From Bacteroidota bacterium (GTDB lineage: Bacteria; Bacteroidota; Bacteroidia; AKYH767-A; 2013-40CM-41-45), in NCBI GenBank assembly GCA_004295015.1, contig SHNE01000043.1, forward strand, positions 1 through 47,307: a stretch of DNA of 47,307 nucleotides. The letters are read 5' to 3'. Both the position numbers and the translations under genes were made by a program. Below, in pieces: positions 34,177 to 41,139 of the stretch. Under the pieces are notes generated by a model. It ran no database searches. It was not told the origin of the DNA and saw nothing but the letters and a program-made list of their open reading frames with translations. Numbering within the stretch: position 1 is the first letter of the stretch; every line of letters starts with the position of its first letter.

Positions 34177-36180
34177 TTAATTTTTTTTGTTTTGAATATG
34201 TTGTTGTGCAAACTTTGCATTGATGTGTTGTTGTGATAAAAACGCTGTCTTTCTACCTGCACCATATAATTCCTCTATCTCATAATTCGTGCCTCTCATG
34301 GATTCAATTTTTTTAAAGGTATTTGTCTCCAATGCAATAAGGGTATTCACTATATCATCTCTGGTTATTGGGGTCAATTCAGATTTGTTTATTACTGCAC
34401 AAGTAATGGAATTTTTTCCGCCTTCAACTTTAATTGAAGATGGCAATGAACTTAATTTAAAAAGTTGTTGTAGTTCTTCAAGGTCTAAAAGCAAGTAGCC
34501 AATCTTACCAATTTTTTCACCTTTAGTTAGAACTTTTGCCTCAATGATTATTAAGTGACCGTTTGTTTTAAGAGCAGCAATAATTTTGTTAATGTTTTGC
34601 TCCCACTCGTCCACAGGAATCTCATGAAGAACATTACAAAGAAGTATGAAGTCAAAAGAATTTTGTGGGAGTTGATTGTATGATGTATAAATATTTGCAG
34701 CTCCTAACTCTGTAAGTTTAGGATGAAATTCTGTTTCAGGTTCTAAAGCACTATAACTAATATTGTCAATAAAATTGTAGTCCGATTTTATCTGCTCAAA
34801 CAATCTTCCTTTTCCTGCACCAAAATCTAAAAACATATTTGTGTCCTTTGATGCATTTTCTCTTACCGCTTTTTTGAAAGCCTCTATTTGTGGGTCATCT
34901 GCTTTTGAAGATTCAATCACTTCGGGGTTAGAAAAGCATTGAGCCATGAAGTTTACAAAAGTCCATGTAGAAATAGATGATAAAAAGTCGGATAGTTTGT
35001 TTACACGTTCCTCAATACCCATTAATTCTGATAATGATTTTCCTGGTGTTACTTGACTAGGGTGTGTAATTACCCCGTCCTTAACCATGAAAATTTCTTC
35101 ATAGTTAAGCATTGAAAGAATATTAATTGAGTGAGTTGCAATAATCAGTTGGCCTTTATCACCAATTGCATTTTTTATTCCTTCAATTAAATCAATCTCA
35201 GAATCAGGATGCAAATGCAATTCAGGTTCATCAATCAGAATTACGCTCTCTTTAATATTCAAATTTGGATTTTGGTCTAATAGGAAGAAAAGCAAAGCGT
35301 AAGCAAAAAGTGTTTTCTCTCCGTCTGAAAATTCACCATAATTTAAAAGTCGGTCATTAATTTTCCATAACCCTGTGAAGGTTACATTATTTCCTGTTTC
35401 TGTTAAGTTTCCACTTGCTGTTTTTTGCTCCCAAGTCAAATCTTTACTTAAGAAATCTTTGATAAACTTTTTCAGCGACTGAAATCTTATGTAAGAAACT
35501 CTATCCTCAAATACCTTGTTGTTAGCAATGCAATCATAACGATCAAAAGCTAATTGATGAGGTAACTTTGACAAAAAATTGAGAGCACTTCTGTGAATAG
35601 ATTTTAACTCGTCATAGTTTGTATTACCTGCAACATTCTCGATAAGAGTTTCAAAGGGAAGTAGGTTGTCTTTAGCGTCCCCAATTGCTTGCTGTAATTC
35701 CTGAATTTCGTTGTGACGGATTCGTCTTAAATGGTTTTGTTTAAGTGTTGGGATAATTTGGTTTACTTGTTGGATAAAGTTTGCCACTTGAGGTTTGTTT
35801 GCTTGGTGGAGTTGATTTATCTGCAATTGTCTTTGCAAAACTCTTGCTTCACTCTTTAAAGCTTGATTGTTTGGATTTTTCTGTGCTTTGTTGTTCGCCT
35901 CTTGTATTTTCTCCTGAAGAATAAAATGGTCTTTGAAAGGTTGTAGTTGTGTTTGTAAAGTTTCAAGTGTTTTTGGTAGGTGTGAAATCGAATTGTCAAC
36001 TACCCTTTGGATACTTATGGTATTGAAAACATTTTCTTCAATTAAATCAAGAATTCTTGATTTCCCTGAACCATTTTTTCCAACCAAAGCGACAACATTT
36101 GAAAGTCGTTGCATATTCATTTCCCCAATCCCTTTGGTCTTGGTTATCCCTTCCGATAGTTTTATTGTTTCAAATCTCAT
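34177..36180 (-). CDS. AAA/ABC-type ATPase fused to a class I methyltransferase (putative defence protein)
   Basis: Protein of 667 residues. The first 400 residues are a RecF/SMC/OLD-like ATPase: VALVGKNGSGKS (Walker A, 34-41), a polar helical, probably coiled-coil insertion (about 80-175, very rich in Gln), FSDGEKT (signature, 284-290), ILIDEPELHLHP (Walker B, 314-325) and IIATHS (His switch, 346-351). After a linker, residues about 440-570 form a class I SAM methyltransferase: MFLDFGAGKGRLF (motif I, 452-461) and DFILLCNVLHEIP (about 510-522). The last 100 residues are unassigned. AAA ATPases of this type occur in Gabija/OLD and other anti-phage systems, usually with a nuclease; a methyltransferase partner in the same chain is unusual. 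It is the only gene between attC sites 1 and 2, so it forms a one-gene cassette. Confidence 0.85.
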   Translation of the reverse strand: MRFETIKLSEGITKTKGIGEMNMQRLSNVVALVGKNGSGKSRILDLIEENVFNTISIQRVVDNSISHLPKTLETLQTQLQPFKDHFILQEKIQEANNKAQKNPNNQALKSEARVLQRQLQINQLHQANKPQVANFIQQVNQIIPTLKQNHLRRIRHNEIQELQQAIGDAKDNLLPFETLIENVAGNTNYDELKSIHRSALNFLSKLPHQLAFDRYDCIANNKVFEDRVSYIRFQSLKKFIKDFLSKDLTWEQKTASGNLTETGNNVTFTGLWKINDRLLNYGEFSDGEKTLFAYALLFFLLDQNPNLNIKESVILIDEPELHLHPDSEIDLIEGIKNAIGDKGQLIIATHSINILSMLNYEEIFMVKDGVITHPSQVTPGKSLSELMGIEERVNKLSDFLSSISTWTFVNFMAQCFSNPEVIESSKADDPQIEAFKKAVRENASKDTNMFLDFGAGKGRLFEQIKSDYNFIDNISYSALEPETEFHPKLTELGAANIYTSYNQLPQNSFDFILLCNVLHEIPVDEWEQNINKIIAALKTNGHLIIIEAKVLTKGEKIGKIGYLLLDLEELQQLFKLSSLPSSIKVEGGKNSITCAVINKSELTPITRDDIVNTLIALETNTFKKIESMRGTNYEIEELYGAGRKTAFLSQQHINAKFAQQHIQNKKN

Positions 36181-36250
36181 TTAAAATATTTTGGTTGTTA
36201 AAGTTGTTTCTTACATTCTGTTTCAAATTAACACTTTCGTCATACAGTTA

Positions 36251-36384
36251 CTGATAACGGTTTGTGGGTTTAAGAAGTTGGCGATTTCGGAGTGCAAAAC
36301 TATCTGGCATCACTGAACGTGATACGAAGCACAAAGCTTCATTTAACCACTGAATCGCCAATTTCTTGTAGGTGCTGTTAGCGG
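36251..36384 (-). other. Integron attC recombination site 2 (arms mismatched)
   Basis: On the minus strand it starts CCGCTAACAGCACCTACAAG and ends CTTAAACCCACAAACCGTTATCAG. The inner stems (AAGAAATTGGCG / CGCCAACTTCTT) pair, but the outer parts do not: the first arm (GCACCTACAAG) is like site 3 and the second (CTTAAACCCAC) is like site 1. It separates the DUF2158/HNH cassette from the ATPase-methyltransferase cassette. Confidence 0.75.
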
Positions 36385-36392
36385 TATGTGCC

Positions 36393-36614
36393 TTATTTCT
36401 TGTCCAAACTGTCCGATTTGAAAGTTCCAGATTCAAGTTTATTGCCATTAAACCATTGGCAAATTACGTCACCGTCTGTATAACCTTGTGTTTTTAAGAA
36501 TTCGTCAGCAGCCTTAATCATAAAATTTGTGTCGTCCGCTCCAATAATTCTCTGAACTGTCATTTGCGGTCCACCTCATTTTAGTTGAACTACGTCTCCA
36601 ATTTTGAAATTCAT
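36393..36614 (-). pseudogene. DUF2158 (YodC-like) gene with an in-frame TGA at codon 13
   Basis: The minus strand from 36614 reads MNFKIGDVVQLK, then TGA (36576-36578), then GGPQMTVQRIIGADD, later VICQWFNGNKLESGTF and KSDSLDKK, stop. This is the full DUF2158 pattern (GDVV.LKSGGP.MTV and C.WF...), and the TGA sits where the family has Ser, as from TCA to TGA by one base change. The frame is otherwise open to its normal 73-codon end. A restart at the ATG of MTVQRI would remove the first strand. It lies 28 bases after the HNH-like gene, in the same cassette. DUF2158 function is unknown. Confidence 0.85.
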
Positions 36615-36642
36615 ATGTATTTTGTTTAATTATTATTTTGTT

Positions 36643-37344
36643 TTATTTTTTATACTGTTTTGCTTCTTCAACTATGTCAGGAGGAAGAGTGTCAGGCAAT
36701 ACCCAGCCAATGAATTCAACACCTTTGTAAAAATTCAAAACAACTATAAAGGCATTATAGTCTGTCAAGTTAAAATAGCGGTAACGAAACACGTCTGAGT
36801 TTTTATAATCACCTTCTGTCATATAATCTGCACGAAGGTCGTTTAATAGAAGGTCAAATAATTCTTCATAGTTAAGGTCTGGATTATAAAATTGAACTGA
36901 AAAACTTATCACTTTTCCTTCTGCTGGTTTTCCGTTGTGATAAAAATATAAGCCACGTATAACCTTCTCAACAAACTTTTCGGTGTATTCTGTATCAATT
37001 TTAAATACTAATCTTTTCTCTCCGTCAATGTCTGTATAAAAACTACTTTTACTTAAACTTTCAACAAATTTCTTACTCTGTTCTCGGTTTAGTCCACTAA
37101 CGACTTTGTCTTTGAAATTGTCAGTTGCGACTTGGTTTGTCCCGATTGCTTTTATATAAACTTGGAACCGTTCGTCTAAAAGAGAAAACTGCGTATTATG
37201 TTCTTCGCAAGCAGGAACGGTAATCAATTCTTCTCTGTGTCCTTTTGGGAAAAAACCAAATGGAGGCACGTGTTCACGTTTGTTAGTTTCGTCTGTCAGT
37301 TCGATACCGCACCAGTAACATATTTTTGGAAATTCTCTTTTCAT
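36643..37344 (-). CDS. HNH-like zinc-binding protein (putative endonuclease)
   Basis: Protein of 233 residues from the ATG at 37344 (MKREFPKICYWCG); an ATG 7 codons upstream is possible, and longer readings run into the attC site. The N-terminal part has CYWCGIELT, then NKREHVPPFGFFPKG, then VPACEEHNTQFS. A CxxC, an EH and a CxxH-N in this order fit the treble-clef fold of HNH nucleases, in which zinc holds the fold and a His activates water. The remaining 165 residues (alternating helices and strands, with FYKGVEFIGWVLP near the end) are unrecognised. It is the first gene of a two-gene attC cassette with the broken DUF2158 gene. Confidence 0.7.
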   Translation of the reverse strand: MKREFPKICYWCGIELTDETNKREHVPPFGFFPKGHREELITVPACEEHNTQFSLLDERFQVYIKAIGTNQVATDNFKDKVVSGLNREQSKKFVESLSKSSFYTDIDGEKRLVFKIDTEYTEKFVEKVIRGLYFYHNGKPAEGKVISFSVQFYNPDLNYEELFDLLLNDLRADYMTEGDYKNSDVFRYRYFNLTDYNAFIVVLNFYKGVEFIGWVLPDTLPPDIVEEAKQYKK

Positions 37345-37367
37345 TGTCGTGTCGTTTTTTGGCATTA

Positions 37368-37502
37368 CCGCTAACGTTTTGCAGCTACAAGAAGTTGGCG
37401 ATTTCGGAGACGAAAACTGTCTGCCAGCACTGAACTTGATACGAAGCACAAAGCCTCATTTAAGCACTGAACCGCCAATTTCTTGTAGGTGCTGTTATGG
37501 GT
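37368..37502 (-). other. Integron attC recombination site 3
   Basis: On the minus strand it starts ACCCATAACAGCACCTACAAG and ends CTTGTAGCTGCAAAACGTTAGCGG. The arms (CAGCACCTACAAGAAATTGG / CCAACTTCTTGTAGCTG) pair over about 20 positions with a 2-base bulge, the classic attC shape. It starts 5 bases after the SIR2 gene stop. Its first box ACCCATAAC is the exact reverse complement of the GTTATGGGT at the other end of the SIR2 unit (38875-38883). Confidence 0.85.
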
Positions 37503-37507
37503 AGTTT

Positions 37508-38857
37508 TTATTTTTTCCATAAACTTTTTAGTCTGTAATAATTTCTTGCTCTTGCAATGTTTTCAAGTTCTGTTTTAGTGTCTGTAGGTATATTCTCTTT
37601 TCTTTTTTCCCATGTATTATATGCGGCTCTGCTTTCGCCCATAGATCTCCCTACATAGTAAGCGACATGGTCTAGATTATAAGCAATAGATTCTAAAAGG
37701 GCAGGTGGTAATTTTGCAAGCTCGATATTCTCTAAAATATCTAATAAAATGATAAGATTTTCATTGTAAGCATTGAATGCTCCTTTAGGTTGAGCTCTTA
37801 GCCATGTTTCATCTATTGCTTTAGAAAATAATTCTAAAAAACCTGAAATTAATTTAATGTCATTTTTTGAGATTGCATCAATAATTGATTTCCTCAAAGC
37901 TTCATCGTCAATGAAACCTTTCACATTTTCTTCTGTCGGATTTTGAAATATTCCGTTTAACTCATGTAACTTCTTTTCATTTTCTAGATCAACCTCTTTA
38001 TCTTTTATTACTAATTCAGCTATTTCTGAAAGTATAACTTTTAAGTCCTTGAATTCAATAATAAGAATGTCATTCTGGTCTCTATATGGATCTTTTTTAG
38101 GTGATTCAGTATATAATAGTTGAATTATTTCATGAGGATAATTTATTCTTTGATTAGAATAAACATTCTTTGTCCAATCTACCGCTGTTAAAACGTTTAC
38201 ATCACCAAGGCCGTAACCAATTATTAAAGTTGTTGATTCCTTTATTGATAAGGATAATTTTTGTTGACGATATTGATTTGGTCGGAAAAGACTTATATAA
38301 TCTTCCTGTGAAATAATTATAGAATTTGGATTGGTTCTTATGCCATGTAAATGGTAAACTGGAATTAAATTTTGTGGAGAAATTAACTGGTCATTTGGTC
38401 CAAGTGATAAGCACTTTCCTGTGAGCAAACATTCTAAGATTAAGTCATAATTGGTTGTAATTATCCAATCAGGGTCTATGTCTTGGATGATTTTACCATA
38501 AATCTCTCTTTGTTCTTTTTCTGGATACCAACTTGTTAAAGTCGAAATCTTTTCTTTCAATTTCTTGACTCCTATATTATAATCAATCGACTCTTTAATT
38601 GAAATTAGCTTTGCAATTTCAGAAGCAATTTCAGGATAGGAAATTCCCTCAGTTTTTATCTCTTCCTTAAGATTAATGTCAAATTCTTCGGCACACTTGT
38701 AAATTAGCTGTTTCCATGAAAGAGCAACTTCATTCCAATCGTCATTAAGTATGGCCATAGACATTCCAGCACCAATAAAAAGTCCAAGGTTCCCATAAAT
38801 TGAAGATTTGGAAATTAGACCTAATGCTTCGTCTCTTGATATTTTCTCTTTGCTCAT
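37508..38857 (-). CDS. SIR2-domain protein (putative NAD-consuming defence effector)
   Basis: Protein of 449 residues. Residues about 20-270 are a SIR2-like Rossmann domain: LFIGAGMS (GAG at 29-31), WIITTNYD (Asn at 136, Asp at 138), VYHLHG (catalytic His at about 171), and LIIGYGLGDVNV. These residues bind and hydrolyse NAD+ in bacterial defence SIR2 proteins (as in Thoeris ThsA, DSR and short-Ago partners). The C-terminal 180 residues are mostly helical (for example ISKNDIKLISGFLELFSKAID, and ARARNYYRLKSLWKK) and unrecognised; they may sense infection. It is the only gene in a compact attC cassette: 17 bases from the 5' box and 5 from the 3' box. A defence role is inferred from domain and setting. 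Confidence 0.85.
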   Translation of the reverse strand: MSKEKISRDEALGLISKSSIYGNLGLFIGAGMSMAILNDDWNEVALSWKQLIYKCAEEFDINLKEEIKTEGISYPEIASEIAKLISIKESIDYNIGVKKLKEKISTLTSWYPEKEQREIYGKIIQDIDPDWIITTNYDLILECLLTGKCLSLGPNDQLISPQNLIPVYHLHGIRTNPNSIIISQEDYISLFRPNQYRQQKLSLSIKESTTLIIGYGLGDVNVLTAVDWTKNVYSNQRINYPHEIIQLLYTESPKKDPYRDQNDILIIEFKDLKVILSEIAELVIKDKEVDLENEKKLHELNGIFQNPTEENVKGFIDDEALRKSIIDAISKNDIKLISGFLELFSKAIDETWLRAQPKGAFNAYNENLIILLDILENIELAKLPPALLESIAYNLDHVAYYVGRSMGESRAAYNTWEKRKENIPTDTKTELENIARARNYYRLKSLWKK

Positions 38858-39267
38858 TGGTCTGTCTTAAAATTACCCATAACAATTCTGCAACCGTCAC
38901 TCATGACGTGTTATTTGATTATTGGATGCTAAAGCGTAACGTGTTACACTTATATTTGCTTTGTACGTATGACTTTTAATGTTTAAAATTTTAAACCTAC
39001 GACAACCAAGCAGCCTTGAACTTATTATTTTATCCATAATTTAAAGAGTAAAAAGAAGTAGACTATAGAACCCATAAATTCACAAGTCTAAAGTAGATAA
39101 TAATCGATTATAAATAAACTTCAATGCTCTTTACTAGCCGATAATTTAATTATTATAGTAAATTCAGCTTATCCAACGGACTTTTTTTCTGATCAAATCC
39201 CTTCATGGTGACGTGAGTTTATATCCCCCACCTGGGGGATACCCAAACCATGTTTTCGTGGACAAGA
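38858..39267. other. Cassette boundary and gene-free stretch
   Basis: ACCCATAAC (38875-38883) followed by AATTCTGCAACC resembles the end of a fourth attC (compare CGTTTTGCAGC in site 3), but its partner arm is not found within 300 bases, so the site is partial or truncated. A small palindrome GTAACGTGTTAC lies near 38937. The remaining sequence to 39267 is AT-rich with no gene seen; CCCCCACCTGGGGG near 39225 is a short palindrome. Confidence 0.5.
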
Positions 39268-39305
39268 AAAAAGCGCAGAGAAAAATCCCCTGCGCTTCAA
39301 AAAAG
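39268..39305 (-). terminator. Terminator downstream of the aldehyde dehydrogenase locus
   Basis: AAGCGCAG (39271-39278) and CTGCGCTT (39290-39297) form a perfect 8-pair stem. On the minus strand it is followed by six T (CTTTTTTC), so it terminates leftward transcription from the dehydrogenase gene. Confidence 0.75.
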
Positions 39306-39317
39306 CATTTAATTGTA

Positions 39318-39490
39318 ATTAAACATCAAAATGTATCCCCTGTGCCAGCGGCAACTCCGTACTAAAATTAATAGTATTCGTCTGCCTCCTCATATAAACC
39401 TTCCATGCATCCGAACCACTTTCACGTCCGCCGCCGGTTTCTTCCTTGGCCGCCATAGGCACCGCTATTTTCGGAGCCGATGCGCTTCGA
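39318..39490 (-). pseudogene. Decayed duplicate of the aldehyde dehydrogenase 3' end
   Basis: About 160 bases upstream of a TAA at about 39318 on the minus strand repeat the last ~52 codons of the neighbouring dehydrogenase: [36 protein letters not shown] then HFDV (the intact gene has QFDV). At the 5' side the copy has one extra base (GGCGGCCAAGGAAGAAACC against GGCGGAGAAAAAGAAACC) and substitutions, so the frame is lost. It sits between the intact gene and its terminator. Confidence 0.85.
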
Positions 39491-39509
39491 AAAATCAATT
39501 AAGCATTAC

Positions 39510-41075
39510 TTAAACATCAAATTGTATCCCCTGCGCCAACGGCAACTCAGTACTAAAATTAATAGTATTAGTCTGCCTCCGCATATAAACCTTCCATGCA
39601 TCAGAACCACTTTCGCGTCCGCCGCCGGTTTCTTTTTCTCCGCCGAAGGCACCGCCAATTTCGGCGCCGCTGGTTCCAATGTTAACGTTGGCTATGCCGC
39701 AGTCGCTGCCTTCGTGGCTGAGGAATCTTTCGGTCTCAAGGATGTTTGTTGAGAAGATCGCGGAGGACAAACCTTGCGGTACTCCATTATGTAATTCCAT
39801 TGCCTGCTCCATTGTTTTGTATTTCATCATGTAGAGTAGGGGAGCAAAGGTTTCGTCGCATACGATGCTAAGGTTTCCTGTTGTTTCGGCGATGCATGGT
39901 TTTACATAGCATCCGCTCTCATAGCCCTCGCCCGTCATAACTTCGCCACCGTAAATAATTTTACCGCCTTCCTTTTTTACTTTTTCAATGGCGTCGGTGA
40001 AATCCTTCACTGCTCCTTTGTCAATCAATGGTCCCACCAATGTTTTTTCATTCAACGGATGTCCTATGCGGATGTGTTGGTAGGCGCTTAATAATTTCGC
40101 TTTGAAATTTTCATAAACAGACTCGTGTATAATCAAACGACGGGTGGAAGTGCAACGTTGTCCTGCCGTGCCTACAGAACCGAAGAGTACCGCACGCAAA
40201 GCCATTTCCAGGTCTGCATGTTCGGTGATAATGATGGCATTGTTTCCCCCTAATTCAAGCAGACTTCTTCCGAGTCTTTCCCCAACAATGGATCCCACAC
40301 GCTTTCCAACGCGCGTGGAGCCTGTCGCAGAAATCAATGGAACTCTTTTGTCGGCAAGGAAATTATCTCCTACATATTTAGAACCTCCGGCTAAAAGATT
40401 TACTACTCCTTCAGGAACTTCGTTTTTCCTTAGTACGTCGGAGATAATATTATGCACGGCGATAGAACAAAGCATCACCTTCGAGCTTGGCTTCCATACT
40501 ACCGTATCTCCGCAAACCATGGCGAGCATAGCGTTCCATGCCCATACAGCTACAGGAAAATTAAATGCGGAGATCACTCCAATAATTCCCAAGGGATGAT
40601 ACTGGTCATACATGCGATGCTTGAAGCGTTCGCTGTGCATGGTGAAGCCATGCAGCTGGCGTGAAAGTCCCACCGCGAAATCGCAGATGTCTATCATCTC
40701 CTGTACTTCGCCCAATCCTTCCTGGTAAATTTTACCCATCTCATAGGCTACTAATTTTCCCAAAGGCTCTTTATATGCACGCAACTGATCACCAATTTGT
40801 CTTACCACTTCTCCGCGCTTGGGTGCAGGCATCATGCGCCATGTCTTAAAAGCTTCTTCTGCTTTTTTAATTACGAATTCGTAATCTTCAGTGGTTGCTT
40901 GTTTTATTTTTCCTATTAAGGCTCCGTCTGCAGGAGAATATGATTCAATGAATTCGCCTTTAGTGTCCAACCACTTCGTGCCGGTGCAGGCTCCGGGATT
41001 TACCTCTTTAATACCAAGGGTCTTTAATACTTCGGCAATGCCGTAATCTTTTGCTTCTAATGTTTCGCTTTTCAT
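39510..41075 (-). CDS. ALDH7-type aldehyde dehydrogenase (aminoadipate-semialdehyde dehydrogenase-like)
   Basis: Cytosolic NAD-dependent dehydrogenase of 521 residues. The start at 41075 (MKSETLEAKDYG) fits the family better than one 19 codons upstream. Key sites: VISAFNFPVAVWAWNAMLA and VWKPSSK (cofactor), ATGSTRVGK, LLELGGNNAIII (general-base Glu) and GTAGQRCTSTRRLIIHE (catalytic Cys). The ending [40 protein letters not shown] is close to human antiquitin (ALDH7A1), which oxidises aminoadipate semialdehyde in lysine breakdown. Length and motifs are complete. It is monocistronic, with a decayed partial copy downstream. Confidence 0.92.
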   Translation of the reverse strand: MKSETLEAKDYGIAEVLKTLGIKEVNPGACTGTKWLDTKGEFIESYSPADGALIGKIKQATTEDYEFVIKKAEEAFKTWRMMPAPKRGEVVRQIGDQLRAYKEPLGKLVAYEMGKIYQEGLGEVQEMIDICDFAVGLSRQLHGFTMHSERFKHRMYDQYHPLGIIGVISAFNFPVAVWAWNAMLAMVCGDTVVWKPSSKVMLCSIAVHNIISDVLRKNEVPEGVVNLLAGGSKYVGDNFLADKRVPLISATGSTRVGKRVGSIVGERLGRSLLELGGNNAIIITEHADLEMALRAVLFGSVGTAGQRCTSTRRLIIHESVYENFKAKLLSAYQHIRIGHPLNEKTLVGPLIDKGAVKDFTDAIEKVKKEGGKIIYGGEVMTGEGYESGCYVKPCIAETTGNLSIVCDETFAPLLYMMKYKTMEQAMELHNGVPQGLSSAIFSTNILETERFLSHEGSDCGIANVNIGTSGAEIGGAFGGEKETGGGRESGSDAWKVYMRRQTNTINFSTELPLAQGIQFDV

Positions 41076-41093
41076 ATGTATAAATTTAATGGC

Positions 41094-41101
41094 GCAAAGG
41101 T
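41094..41101 (-). promoter_or_regulatory. Possible -7 box for the aldehyde dehydrogenase gene
   Basis: The minus strand reads TACCTTTG, matching TAnnTTTG, about 19 bases before the ATG. A -33 TTTG is not evident. Confidence 0.45.
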
Positions 41102-41139
41102 ACGGAAAAGGGAGGGATTTTATACTTTGCATCTAGCCT

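Noticed and set aside
33990..34265. A 91-codon minus-strand gene over attC site 1
   Set aside because: Its second half is attC sequence, and it overlaps the end of the ATPase-methyltransferase gene in another frame.
36248..36448. A 66-codon minus-strand gene over attC site 2
   Set aside because: Most of its codons are the attC arms, and it overlaps the DUF2158 frame.
36576..36578. TGA as selenocysteine or a reassigned codon
   Set aside because: The family has Ser here, the T9SS gene is interrupted by TAA rather than TGA, and other genes use TGA as a normal stop.
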